Positions 16,632 to 24,826 are shown, counted from the stretch's first letter. The stretch is DNA of 59,268 bases from Candidatus Omnitrophota bacterium (GCA_028712375.1 JAQTQG010000007.1:1-59268), one strand, 5' to 3'. Notes: a model not told the origin generated them from the sequence alone. A program made the numbers and translations.

Positions 16632-16654
16632 ATTAAGACAATAGCAGAGCCTAA

Positions 16655-16690
16655 GAAAAAAGGCCCAGCTGATTATGCCGGGCCTTTTTC
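16655..16690 (-). terminator. Intrinsic terminator after csp
   Basis: A GAAAAAAGGCCC / GGGCCTTTTTC inverted repeat with a 13-nt loop, 16 nt past the cold-shock gene stop. A and T tracts on both sides let it work in either direction. Confidence 0.85.
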
Positions 16691-16705
16691 TTTATTCCTG
16701 TTAGG

Positions 16706-16906
16706 TTATAACTTCACTACTTTAGTAGCTTGTTCACCTTTGGGACCTTTTTCAATCTCGAACTCAACCTCCTGGCCCTCCTCGAGAGTTTTATAGCCAT
16801 CACCCTGAATTGCGGTATGATGTACAAATACATCCGCGCCATTTTCAGGAGTAATAAAACCATAACCCTTTTGATTGGAAAACCACTTTACTTTACCTTT
16901 TGCCAT
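16706..16906 (-). CDS. Cold-shock protein, CspA family
   Basis: 66 residues, one cold-shock OB-fold domain. RNP1 is KGYGFITPE and RNP2 is VFVHHTAIQ, with the starting GKVKWFSNQ. It binds single-stranded RNA/DNA and acts as RNA chaperone. GGAGG lies before ATG; its own promoter and terminator make it monocistronic. Confidence 0.97.
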   Translation of the reverse strand: MAKGKVKWFSNQKGYGFITPENGADVFVHHTAIQGDGYKTLEEGQEVEFEIEKGPKGEQATKVVKL

Positions 16907-16933
16907 TTTCTTTGCTTCCTCCTTTCCACTAAA

Positions 16934-16962
16934 ATTATAGCAAACATTGGGAATAAAAACAA
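16934..16962 (-). promoter_or_regulatory. Promoter of the cold-shock gene
   Basis: TTGTTT (16962-16957), 17-nt spacer, TATAAT (16939-16934). The -35 sits in the T tract of the upstream gene's terminator, and GGAGG plus ATG follow at normal distance. Confidence 0.7.
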
Positions 16963-16964
16963 AA

Positions 16965-16999
16965 AACCGTAAGGCGTGTTATTCTTTCTCCTTACGGTT
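16965..16999 (-). terminator. Intrinsic terminator of the 96-residue gene
   Basis: A perfect 10-bp stem AACCGTAAGG/CCTTACGGTT with a 15-nt loop, followed on the minus strand by TTTTTTG and TTTTTA. It lies 71 nt past the stop at 17071. Confidence 0.85.
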
Positions 17000-17070
17000 A
17001 AAAGACTTCTACTCCCTTGCTCACTACAAAGAAATTATATAATAACCACATTGATTGTCAATAAATATTA

Positions 17071-17361
17071 TTACCTTAAAACGTCCAACTCCTTAAGATT
17101 GTAGTAATCTACCACCTCAACCCTGGCCTTAGATTTACTCACCAGCCAATCATGATATTTACGCATAAAACGATCGTGATGGCCTTTTGTAGCCCATTGG
17201 TATACAGAAGCGTACTGATCTTTATAACCATAGCGCTTCATCGTCCGGTATGACAGAAAACCGGCTGCTTTCTTGGTATGACGGGCCCACATTAAACTAT
17301 CTGCGCGGTATTTGGTAACTTCTTTGGGCTTTACGACAAATAAAACGACGTGAATAAACAT
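17071..17361 (-). CDS. Small protein, possible ABM-like dimeric alpha/beta barrel
   Basis: 96 residues. The N-terminus MFIHVVLFVVKPKEV is a beta strand as in antibiotic-biosynthesis-monooxygenase or stress-responsive alpha/beta-barrel proteins. A central SYRTMKRYGYKDQYASVYQWATKG fits the helix-strand plan. The match is by pattern only and the function is unknown. Own promoter (TTGATT-17-TATAAT), AAGGAGG ribosome site and terminator: a single-gene unit. Confidence 0.75.
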   Translation of the reverse strand: MFIHVVLFVVKPKEVTKYRADSLMWARHTKKAAGFLSYRTMKRYGYKDQYASVYQWATKGHHDRFMRKYHDWLVSKSKARVEVVDYYNLKELDVLR

Positions 17362-17379
17362 AATCCTCCTTTTCCAGAT

Positions 17380-17408
17380 ATTATATAATACCTGTTATTC
17401 AAAATCAA
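17380..17408 (-). promoter_or_regulatory. Promoter of the 96-residue gene
   Basis: TTGATT (17408-17403), 17-nt spacer, TATAAT (17385-17380), then AAAGGAGG and ATG at 17361. Confidence 0.7.
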
Positions 17409-17414
17409 CCGGGG

Positions 17415-19205
17415 CTACCACTGGATTCTTAAACCGGCCTGAATATATCTTCCGGGCTGGGGAATACCTGCGATATCCTGATACTCTACATTCAAAATAT
17501 TGGTCGAACTAAAAAACACCCTGGAATTTTTATTTAAATCATAATTGAATCCGGCATCCAACAACAGCCAACCGCGCCGGCCCGGCCGCTGTTTATAATT
17601 AAGCCCTATTTCCTGCCGGCCAAAAGGAAGCTCCAGAATAAAAGCTGTGCCCGCTAAATGCCGGGCATAATTGGGTCCATATTTATACTGATATCCTTGA
17701 GTATCTACCACCTTATCCGTGTAGGCATAGCGCGCATCCCAGCTTAACCGCTGGTTAATTTTTTTATGTAACGTATATTCAACCCCAAAAACATCATCAC
17801 GGGTAAAATTCCTGGCTTCCCACTTCTGGCTGGGATCAATCCTTACCCAATCGATCATTTGGTCCTCTTGCCGCAAAAAGAAAACCAGACCTGAGGAGAG
17901 ATTATCTTGTTTATATTCAAAACCTATCTGATAATTCCAGGCCCGTTCTGCAGTTAAATTAACATTACCCACGGTAGTCGGATCATTATAATAAAGTTCA
18001 GTAAATGACGGGACGCGCATGCTCCTGGAAAACCCTAAATTAAACGCTGTTTCAGGAGTAAGCTTAAATTTAAAATTAGCAGAACCCGTATATACTTGGT
18101 CAAAATCGGAAAAATCATCCAGGCGCAAAGAAAAACCCATCTCCCACCGCTGGCTTAACACCAGGCTGTCATCTAAATATATGCTTTGATGTTTACGGAC
18201 ATGCTCTCCCAAATTAGTCGAAACAATTCCTTCCTGGCCCCATTCCAAACCTAGCCCGACTTTACCCAATAGCCCGGCTTCTTTTTGTAAATAAACACTC
18301 GGGACAAACATATCGGTGCGGTGGTTATTATAACTATCAATCCTTTCATCCAAAGCAAACTTATCAAAATGCCGCCGCCAAAGAAAATTCGGCTTAATTA
18401 ATAACTCATCTTTATTCAAAGTAAAACCGCTGTTTAACAGATATGTTCTGATCCATTCCCGGGAAGGATAGCCCCGGCCGGGAGTATAGAAATCATATGC
18501 TCCGTATTCTTTCTCTTGATAACCAAAATCATTCTGCCAACTGCCCAGCGGTAGCTGCCATTGCGTACTTAAAGAAGTGGTGAATTTTTTATAATCCGTA
18601 TCATAACGAAACCCTTTAGACTGCGCATCTTCGATAGAAATCCTGAACCCCAAATCCTTAAACCTGTCGGTCATACTAAATAATCCATAGCCGTTGCGTT
18701 GATTGCCTGCCGCAAATTCCCAAACCGTTTTCTTATTTTTAGGCTCCTTTAGCATAAAGTTTACCGCACCTCCAATAGCATCCGCGCCAAACAGAGAAGA
18801 ACCTGCCCCGGGCAAAACTTCAATCTTCTTGACGTCTTCTTTGGTAAAAGGAATATCCGCGTTATAATGCGCGGTTTGCGGATCATTTATTCTTACCCCA
18901 TTCAGCAGAATCAGTACCTGTGAAAAAGTTGAACCGCGCAGCGAAAAATCCGCCTGAATACCGCCGGCCAAAGACCGGCTCTGCAAATCTACCGGCAGGC
19001 TATTTAACCCCTCTAAGCTGGATTGATAATTAAATACATTATTCCGGGCAAAATCTGTTGAATAGGAATTTAAAAGGAATTGTTTTTGCTGGGTAATCAC
19101 CAGGGGTTCGAGTTCCTGAGAATCTTCCTGGGCAGAAATAGAGGCTTGCGGGCAGGCAAGCAGCAGGGTAATAATCAAAAACCGCCTTAGCTTTATCTTC
19201 AACAT
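17415..19205 (-). CDS. TonB-dependent outer-membrane receptor, BtuB-like
   Basis: 596 residues. Signal peptide at 1-25 (cleavage after SISA). A plug domain follows with LEPLVITQQ as TonB-box-like start and VLPGAGSSLFGADAIGGAVN near residue 130. The rest shows alternating beta strands of a 22-stranded barrel and ends in the outer-membrane C-terminal signature (GLRIQW). The size and plug are closest to BtuB/CirA-type receptors; ligand (cobalamin, siderophore or other) is not visible and no cobalamin riboswitch lies upstream. The promoter places the transcript start at the ATG. Confidence 0.93.
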   Translation of the reverse strand: MLKIKLRRFLIITLLLACPQASISAQEDSQELEPLVITQQKQFLLNSYSTDFARNNVFNYQSSLEGLNSLPVDLQSRSLAGGIQADFSLRGSTFSQVLILLNGVRINDPQTAHYNADIPFTKEDVKKIEVLPGAGSSLFGADAIGGAVNFMLKEPKNKKTVWEFAAGNQRNGYGLFSMTDRFKDLGFRISIEDAQSKGFRYDTDYKKFTTSLSTQWQLPLGSWQNDFGYQEKEYGAYDFYTPGRGYPSREWIRTYLLNSGFTLNKDELLIKPNFLWRRHFDKFALDERIDSYNNHRTDMFVPSVYLQKEAGLLGKVGLGLEWGQEGIVSTNLGEHVRKHQSIYLDDSLVLSQRWEMGFSLRLDDFSDFDQVYTGSANFKFKLTPETAFNLGFSRSMRVPSFTELYYNDPTTVGNVNLTAERAWNYQIGFEYKQDNLSSGLVFFLRQEDQMIDWVRIDPSQKWEARNFTRDDVFGVEYTLHKKINQRLSWDARYAYTDKVVDTQGYQYKYGPNYARHLAGTAFILELPFGRQEIGLNYKQRPGRRGWLLLDAGFNYDLNKNSRVFFSSTNILNVEYQDIAGIPQPGRYIQAGLRIQW

Positions 19206-19211
19206 GAAATT

Positions 19212-19239
19212 ATTATAAAGTAAGCGGTTTGATTGTCAA
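19212..19239 (-). promoter_or_regulatory. Consensus promoter of the TonB receptor gene, predicts leaderless mRNA
   Basis: TTGACA (19239-19234), 16-nt spacer, TATAAT (19217-19212): both hexamers perfect. Six nt (AATTTC) separate the -10 from ATG at 19205 and there is no Shine-Dalgarno. TTGATTGTCAA over the -35 is an imperfect palindrome that could be an operator. Confidence 0.75.
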
Positions 19240-19322
19240 CCAATAATATTAATATGGTTTACATTTACCCCCATGCCAATGAAAGTAAAACTTTTAGTCA
19301 ACTGTACAATCGGTGCGGGTTT

Positions 19323-20279
19323 TTATCGGCAAGCTATTACATCGCCGCTGGAAACTTTTTGGATTAATCCGGAATCTTTGCGGATAAGCAGGCAGCCATC
19401 CTGGTCAATATCCGTTGCCTGCCCCTCAATATGCTTATTCTGATAATAAACCTTAACCCGGGTGCCCAGAGTAAGGGCAAAATTACGCCATTTATGGATA
19501 ATCTCTTGCGCCCCCCTGTCTTCCAGGAGAAAATAATTGCTTTCGATTTTACGTAAAATTTCCTGCAGCAGGGATACCCGGTTTATCCAGTCGCCATGCT
19601 CTGCCTTTAAGGAAGTAGCCTGGGGAAGTAAAGATGATTTATCGTTGTTCACATTCAAGCCGATTCCGATTACCACAAAATTTACTTTGTCCACCTCGGC
19701 ATTCATCTCGGTTAAAATACCGGCAACTTTTTTATGATGAATAAATATATCATTGGGCCATTTTATCTGCACATCCAGGCCGGTCACTTCTTTTACCGCC
19801 TCACAAATACTTACCGCGCTCATTAAAGTTAATACCGGACAAGCGGCAGGCGAAATCCGCGGCCTAAGGATTAAAGACAGATAGATGCCTTTATATTTAG
19901 GCGATAACCAACTCCTGCCTAATCTGCCGCGCCCCTTAACTTGGGACTCCGCTAACACTAAAGTACCGCTCTGGGCAGCATTCATCCCCAACTGCATAGC
20001 TGAATCCATCGTCGAAGGCAAATAATCGAAATAATGAATATTTTTCCCGATAAATTTTGTGTGCAGGTTACGCAAAACTTCGAATGCAAAAAGGCGGTCC
20101 GGGCAGGATTCCAGCCGGTAACCTAAATGCGGAACAGCAATAATCTCATAGCCTAAATCTTTCAGTTCCTGAATATGCTTCCATAAACCCTGGCGGCTAA
20201 TCCCCAAATGTTTGCTGATCTGGTCTCCGGAAAGATAGTCGTGCTTTTTATTTAAATACTCCAGTATTCTCTCTTTCAT
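19323..20279 (-). CDS. birA: Bifunctional biotin-protein ligase / repressor
   Basis: 318 residues, the long form. The N-terminal winged helix (ISKHLGISRQGLWKHIQELKDLGYEI) binds DNA. The ligase core has ESQVKGRGRLGRSWLSPK (biotinyl-AMP loop) and IKWPNDIFIHHKKVAGILTE. It biotinylates carboxylase subunits and represses biotin genes. BioY at 48.9 kb is a likely target. AGAAGGTGCG before ATG belongs to the inverted-repeat element that fills the upstream gap. Confidence 0.96.
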   Translation of the reverse strand: MKERILEYLNKKHDYLSGDQISKHLGISRQGLWKHIQELKDLGYEIIAVPHLGYRLESCPDRLFAFEVLRNLHTKFIGKNIHYFDYLPSTMDSAMQLGMNAAQSGTLVLAESQVKGRGRLGRSWLSPKYKGIYLSLILRPRISPAACPVLTLMSAVSICEAVKEVTGLDVQIKWPNDIFIHHKKVAGILTEMNAEVDKVNFVVIGIGLNVNNDKSSLLPQATSLKAEHGDWINRVSLLQEILRKIESNYFLLEDRGAQEIIHKWRNFALTLGTRVKVYYQNKHIEGQATDIDQDGCLLIRKDSGLIQKVSSGDVIACR

Positions 20280-20352
20280 CGCGCACCTTCTATTTTATTT
20301 AATTCATTAGACCAAATGACTTTAATATTAGAATAACTAGAAGGTGCGGGAT
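20280..20352 (-). repeat. SD-bearing inverted-repeat element (copy 2)
   Basis: Perfect 11-bp arms CGCACCTTCTA (20282-20292) and TAGAAGGTGCG (20338-20348). It fills the gap between the AIR-synthase-like stop and the birA ATG. The interior is homologous to copy 1. In the mRNA the birA ribosome site AGAAGG is the 3' arm. Confidence 0.85.
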
Positions 20353-21393
20353 TCATCTTTTCTTTAAATACTCCGCAAACTTGCCCCAAAAAGGATCAAC
20401 CTTGGGATGCTTAAGTTCATACCTTTTTCCCTTATTTAGAACATACATTCCTTCCGACTGCGCCGTAACTTCACCGGCAATGCTGGCAGGAATCCCCGCT
20501 TTTTCCAAAGCCTCAACAATAAACCTGGCTTTTTGCTTATCCGCCGTAGCCAATAAAGTCCCTTCGCTGATAGATTTATAAGGATCAATATCGAAACATT
20601 CACAGGTCAATTTAACCTCTTCCTGTATAATTATCTTGCTTAAGTCAATGCGCATGCCGACATGGCTGTGTTGCGCAATCTCAAAAAGCCCGCCCCAGAC
20701 CCCGCATTCCGTAGCATCATGCATCGCAGTTACTCCGCCGATAGATGCCGCAATCGCGGCGTCCTTAACCGTGGACATTTGATAAAAAACATTCTGCGCG
20801 CGTTTAAGAAAAGATTTTCCGTGCTTTGCTTCCAAGAATTCCGGAAAATAAGCGCTCATCAATCCTGTAGTTTCAATCGCCGGCCCCTTAGAAACAATAA
20901 TAACATCCCCGGCTTTAGCCCGGGGGATAACTAATTTTCTCTTTGGCCCTAAACCAAACATCGTAGCTCCGCCAACCATCGGATAATTGCATCCGGCATA
21001 TCGGGCAGTGTGCCCGGTAACCACGCTGATTTTGAGCTTCCGGCATTCTTGATGCACCGCATCCCACATCTTCACTAATTCCGGCTCAGTCATCTCCGGA
21101 GGAAGATTTAAATCTATCGCCAAATATTGCGGGGCGATACCGCTTACCGCAACATCGCTGGCAATAATATGCACGGCAAACCAGGCAGCTTTTTCCAACC
21201 CCAATTCTCTGGCAATAAAAAAAGGGTCACAGGACAAAACCATTACCTTTGCCCCCAAATCCACTACTCCGAAATCTACTCCGTTTTGCGGGCCCACAAT
21301 AATGGCGTTATCCGGCTTGCCTAATTTACGATAAATATGCCGATTAAAAAAATCCGGATGGATTTTTCCCAGAGGAGGTAAGCTATTTTTCAT
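20353..21393 (-). CDS. AIR-synthase-related protein (HypE/SelD/ThiL superfamily)
   Basis: About 346 residues. Conserved blocks include ISDVAVSGIAPQYLAIDLNLP-like positions (ASDVAVSG), VVTGHTARYAG, VGGATMFGLG and AMHDATECGVWGGLFEIA, typical of HypE-type AIR-synthase proteins with ATP-binding acidic loops. No SelD-type active Cys/Sec motif is seen at the N-terminus. It may act as an ATP-dependent dehydratase or kinase in cofactor biosynthesis; exact role unknown. The start at 21393 is the ATG inside the end of the IscS gene (11-nt overlap); an in-frame TTG at 21426 is less likely. Confidence 0.85.
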   Translation of the reverse strand: MKNSLPPLGKIHPDFFNRHIYRKLGKPDNAIIVGPQNGVDFGVVDLGAKVMVLSCDPFFIARELGLEKAAWFAVHIIASDVAVSGIAPQYLAIDLNLPPEMTEPELVKMWDAVHQECRKLKISVVTGHTARYAGCNYPMVGGATMFGLGPKRKLVIPRAKAGDVIIVSKGPAIETTGLMSAYFPEFLEAKHGKSFLKRAQNVFYQMSTVKDAAIAASIGGVTAMHDATECGVWGGLFEIAQHSHVGMRIDLSKIIIQEEVKLTCECFDIDPYKSISEGTLLATADKQKARFIVEALEKAGIPASIAGEVTAQSEGMYVLNKGKRYELKHPKVDPFWGKFAEYLKKR

Positions 21394-22543
21394 AAAGAGG
21401 AGACATCGCGCGTAATTTTTGAACAACCGGTGGTAATTTTTCTAAAAGATAATCTATGTCGGACTCTTTGGTCCAACGTCCCAGCGTAATCCTAAGCGAC
21501 CCATGCGCTGTTTCATGATCTAAACCAATCGCCAATAAAACATGCGAAGGCTCAAGAGAGCTGGAGGTACAAGCTGAACCGGTAGAACAGGCAATCCCCA
21601 GCAAATCCAGGCTCAACAGCATAGATTCGCCTTCAATATATTTAATCGAAAAATTTACACTGTTGGGCAGCCTTTGCGTAGGATGGCCATTAAGCCTCAC
21701 CTCAGGAATTCTGGCGGGAATCTCTTTAATCAATCTGTCCCGCAAACCGCTCTGAAATTTTATCTCATCTTCCATTTTATTCTGACAAAGTTCAATAGCT
21801 TTGGCTAACCCTACAATCCCGGCGATATTATGTGTAGAGGCACGCCTGCCTCTTTCCTGATCTCCACCGCGCATAAATGTTTCAAGCCGCGTACCTTTTC
21901 TAACATACAAAGCTCCCACCCCTTTCGGGCCGTAAAATTTATGTGCCGAAAGCGACAAAAGATCAACATTAAGTTTATCCACATGAATCGGGATATGCCC
22001 TATAGTCTGCACGGCATCAGTATGAAAATAAACCCCCCTATCTTTAGCCAACTTACCTAATTGCGTAATCGGCTGAAGTGTCCCGATTTCATTATTCGCA
22101 TGCATAATACTAACCAAAATAGTTTTATCAGTAATTGCTTTTTTTAAATCATCCGGTGAAACTAAACCATCTTTATCCACCTTCAGATAAGTAACTTTAA
22201 AACCCTTTTTTTCCAAAAATTTAGCCGGCTCGCTGATTGCGTGATGTTCAATGGCAGAGGTAATAATATGATTGCCTTTTTTTTCTAAAGCATAAGCAGT
22301 ACCCAAAAGCGCGTAATTGTCTGACTCTGTTCCTCCGGAAGTAAACACAATTTCCTCTGGTTTTGCGCCGATAAAATCCGCCAAAGCCTGACGGCTGTCC
22401 TCCAGGGCTTTCTTGGCCTCCTGGCCGTAAGCATGCAGGCTTGAAGCATTACCGAATTTGTCGAAAAAATACGGTTCCATCGCCGCAACAACTTCCGGAT
22501 CCGCGGGGGTGGTCGCCGCATAATCTAAATATACCTTTTTCAT
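21383..22543 (-). CDS. Cysteine desulfurase, NifS/IscS family
   Basis: 386 residues. YLDYAATTP opens the protein. The PLP Lys lies in SLSAHKFYGPKGVGALYVRKG (about 203). The catalytic Cys is in the flexible loop CSTGSACTSSS (about 324), the group I IscS/NifS type. It supplies persulfide for Fe-S clusters, tRNA thiolation (MnmA at 15.5 kb) and perhaps selenium chemistry. LarE and Nfu lie just upstream. Its ribosome site AGAAGGTG is within the inverted-repeat element, and its ATG overlaps the element's last bases. Confidence 0.96.
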   Translation of the reverse strand: MKKVYLDYAATTPADPEVVAAMEPYFFDKFGNASSLHAYGQEAKKALEDSRQALADFIGAKPEEIVFTSGGTESDNYALLGTAYALEKKGNHIITSAIEHHAISEPAKFLEKKGFKVTYLKVDKDGLVSPDDLKKAITDKTILVSIMHANNEIGTLQPITQLGKLAKDRGVYFHTDAVQTIGHIPIHVDKLNVDLLSLSAHKFYGPKGVGALYVRKGTRLETFMRGGDQERGRRASTHNIAGIVGLAKAIELCQNKMEDEIKFQSGLRDRLIKEIPARIPEVRLNGHPTQRLPNSVNFSIKYIEGESMLLSLDLLGIACSTGSACTSSSLEPSHVLLAIGLDHETAHGSLRITLGRWTKESDIDYLLEKLPPVVQKLRAMSPLYEK

Positions 22544-22614
22544 CCCGCACCTTCTCCTTATCCTTTTATTCTAATCCCTGCGCCTTTTTGTTTAAATAAA
22601 AGAAGGTGCGGGAT
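22542..22614 (-). repeat. SD-bearing inverted-repeat element (copy 3)
   Basis: Perfect 14-bp arms ATCCCGCACCTTCT (22542-22555) and its complement (22601-22614). An inner CTTTTATT/AATAAAAG pair extends the fold. The larE reading frame runs through the 5' arm (mRNA sense) before its TAA at 22592-22594, so the larE C-terminus NPAPSFI is encoded by the element. Confidence 0.88.
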
Positions 22615-23422
22615 TCGCCTTTCCAATTACCTCGTTTAAACTGCCAGTACGGTACCCTTCTAAATCTACAGTAACATAGCTGTATCCGAGCCCTTTTAAT
22701 TTTTTCACTATTTCTTTACGCTGCTTCATCAACTTACTAATTTCATTTTCATCTACTTCAATCCGGCAAAGCCCGTCATAATGCCGCAAACGTACCTGCT
22801 GAAAGCCCAAGCGGTTTAAATATGCTTCCGCCCGGTCAATACGTTTAAGCAAACCAGCCGTAATCTTAACACCGTAAGGAATACGCGAAGCTAAACAGGC
22901 AAGACTCGGTTTATTCCAGCTGGAAAGGCCCATTTTTTTACTTAACAAGCGGATATCTTCTTTGTTAAAACCTGCCTGAATCAAAGGTGATTTTATTTTA
23001 AGCTGGCGCTTAGCAATATTGCCCGGGCGATAATCTTTCCGGTCTGTAAGGCTGCTGGCTTCTAAAATAAAATCCAGCTTATTCTGCTTGGCTATAATGA
23101 TTAATTTTGAAAAAAGCTCCTGCTTACAGAAATAACAACGGGTCACCGGATTATCCGTAAATTTTTTATTGCCCAGCTCATTGGTCCGGATAATTTTAAA
23201 TCTTGAACCGATTTGTTTAGCCAGTATTTTTGCTTTAGCCAGCTCTCCCTTGGGATAAGCGGCCGAAACCGCGGTAACGGCCATAACCTTGCCCGGAGGC
23301 AATACCAGCGCACAGATCTTAAGTAAAAAAGCGCTATCCTGCCCGCCGGAAAACGCAACTAACACCGATCGGTAGGACAGAATTATACGCTTAAGTAATT
23401 CCAGCTTATCCTGCAGTTCCAT
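22592..23422 (-). CDS. larE: LarE-like ATP-dependent sacrificial sulfur transferase
   Basis: 276 residues. The PP-loop is VLVAFSGGQDSAFLL near residue 23, followed by the LarE hallmark RCYFCKQELFSKL near 103 and SLACLASRIPYG near 175. LarE enzymes give sulfur from a Cys (or a [4Fe-4S]-bound sulfide) to the nickel-pincer nucleotide cofactor of lactate racemase; some homologues act elsewhere. LarA, LarB and LarC are not in the window. Its last seven codons come from the repeat element. Confidence 0.9.
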   Translation of the reverse strand: MELQDKLELLKRIILSYRSVLVAFSGGQDSAFLLKICALVLPPGKVMAVTAVSAAYPKGELAKAKILAKQIGSRFKIIRTNELGNKKFTDNPVTRCYFCKQELFSKLIIIAKQNKLDFILEASSLTDRKDYRPGNIAKRQLKIKSPLIQAGFNKEDIRLLSKKMGLSSWNKPSLACLASRIPYGVKITAGLLKRIDRAEAYLNRLGFQQVRLRHYDGLCRIEVDENEISKLMKQRKEIVKKLKGLGYSYVTVDLEGYRTGSLNEVIGKANPAPSFI

Positions 23423-23435
23423 AACAAAGCTGTTT

Positions 23436-23657
23436 TTATAAGGCGACGACTTCTTTTATTTCCGGGACTTCCTGCCTGAGAATTTTTTCAATACCATTTT
23501 TTAAGGTCATTGAACTCATCGGACAGCAGCCGCAGCTGCCTTTTAATTTTAACTTCACTATCCCGTCAGGCGTAACTTCTACCAATTCCACATTTCCGCC
23601 ATCGGCCATTAACATCGGACGAACCTTATCTAACGCTTTTTCGATTCTTTCTCTCAT
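23436..23657 (-). CDS. NifU C-terminal domain (Nfu) Fe-S scaffold protein
   Basis: 73 residues, a stand-alone Nfu domain. [26 protein letters not shown] then the CxxC pair Cys42-Cys45 ([18 protein letters not shown]) that bridges a [4Fe-4S] cluster in a dimer. It delivers clusters to target proteins, fitting next to IscS. Start at 23657 is chosen for the AAGGAG ribosome site; longer frames run into the repeat. A TTGTCTA/TAGACAA palindrome sits directly before the ribosome site. Confidence 0.93.
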   Translation of the reverse strand: MRERIEKALDKVRPMLMADGGNVELVEVTPDGIVKLKLKGSCGCCPMSSMTLKNGIEKILRQEVPEIKEVVAL

Positions 23658-23668
23658 TTTTTCTCCTT

Positions 23669-23808
23669 GTCTACCTAGACAACACCAACGCAATACCAAT
23701 CAGCGTTGGGTGTCTGGTCTGCCTAGACAACACCAACGCAATATTCGCCACATGGCGAACACTGGCCCAATTCCAATCTGGGCCAGGTACCAATCAGCGC
23801 GGGGTGCC
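23669..23808. repeat. Duplicated CCAAT-loop hairpin with a nested hairpin insertion
   Basis: Unit 1 (from 23669) is a GTCTA/TAGAC palindrome, then ACACCAACGC, an 11-nt loop AATACCAATCA, and GCGTTGGGTGT (to 23713). Unit 2 (from 23717) repeats the same sequence but its loop is split after AATA by 46 nt (23744-23789), after which CCAATCAGCG resumes. The insert holds a TTCGCC/GGCGAA hairpin and a CTGGCCC/GGGCCAG hairpin with 11-nt loop AATTCCAATCT. TA flanks the insert on both sides. Confidence 0.88.
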
Positions 23809-23908
23809 AGGCGGTTATTCTCATATACCCTATTCAATTGTACCACCGCAAAAAATGCCTGCAACTTAATTATTCCACTTCGCCGGGCAAAAACATTCTA
23901 ACAATTAA

Positions 23909-24826
23909 TTAAAAATTGTTTTTTGACAAATAATTGAAAACGCTTAAAGCGGCCTTGGAGCCTTCTCCGGCGGCAATAATAATCTGTTTCTCGGGGACAT
24001 CCGTTACATCTCCGGCGGCAAAAATTCCCGGAATATTTGTTTGATTGCGCGAATCAATAACAATTTCGTTTTTCAGGTTTTTTTCTACACTCTGGGCAAA
24101 TGCCGAATTAGGAACAAGCCCGGCCTCTACAAACACCCCTTGCACAGCCAACTCTTTCTCTTGATCTGGACTTTTTACCTTTATCCCGTTAACAAATTTA
24201 TCACCAAAAACAGAAACCACTGAATGATTATTCAGGATTGTAACATTAGCCGCCTCCTGAACCTTGCGCAGCATAATCGCATCGCCGGAAAGATTCAAAG
24301 TATTATTAATCACATAAACATGCTTGGCAATTTTCATTAACTGCAGGACTGCATCTAACGCGGAATTTCCCCCGCCGATAACCGCAACATCTTTTCCGGA
24401 AAATAACGGCCCATCACAAGTCGCACAATAGGTAAGGCCGCGGTTCTTGAACTCTCTTTCACCGGCAACACCTAATTCTTTTGATTTCTTCCCGGAAGCA
24501 ATAATCACGCTTCTGGCCTGATAATCTGCCTTATTGGTTTTTAACCGGATAACCTGCCCCGTTTTTTCCAATTCCAAGGCTTCTTCATTCTCTTTAAGCG
24601 CTGTACCGTATTTAAGCATATGCTCTTGAAATTTCTGCGCCAGTTCCGGGCCGGTAATAAATTGATACCCGGTGTAATTTTCAATATCTCCGCTCCAGGC
24701 AGCCTGCCCGCCGATATCCAGGCTAACCACCAAAAAATCCATCTGTTTTCTGGCCGCATAAACACTAGCGGTAATCCCCGCCGGCCCGGCGCCAATAATA
24801 ATCAAATCATAAATTTTATTTTCCAC
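23909..24826 (-). CDS. trxB: Thioredoxin reductase
   Basis: 305 residues, standard TrxB length. FAD-binding GAGPAGITASVYAARK at 12-27, redox centre Cys134-Cys137 in YCATCDG, NADP-binding VIGGGNSALDA near 151, and the late GIFAAGDVTDVPEKQIIIAAGEG. It reduces thioredoxin or the adjacent glutaredoxin-like protein. Start is GTG with AGAGG upstream. It ends the redox run before the repeat-rich gap at 23.66-23.91 kb. Confidence 0.96.
   Translation of the reverse strand: MENKIYDLIIIGAGPAGITASVYAARKQMDFLVVSLDIGGQAAWSGDIENYTGYQFITGPELAQKFQEHMLKYGTALKENEEALELEKTGQVIRLKTNKADYQARSVIIASGKKSKELGVAGEREFKNRGLTYCATCDGPLFSGKDVAVIGGGNSALDAVLQLMKIAKHVYVINNTLNLSGDAIMLRKVQEAANVTILNNHSVVSVFGDKFVNGIKVKSPDQEKELAVQGVFVEAGLVPNSAFAQSVEKNLKNEIVIDSRNQTNIPGIFAAGDVTDVPEKQIIIAAGEGSKAALSVFNYLSKNNF

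Noticed and set aside
19206-19322. Cobalamin riboswitch before the TonB receptor
   Set aside because: No B12-box sequence is visible and the promoter leaves no leader RNA.
20353-21426. SelD annotation for the AIR-synthase-like gene
   Set aside because: The N-terminal Cys/Sec motif of SelD is absent, so only the superfamily is named.
23710-23901. Plus-strand 63-codon ORF in the nested repeat region
   Set aside because: It is made of the hairpin repeats and lacks any start signal.
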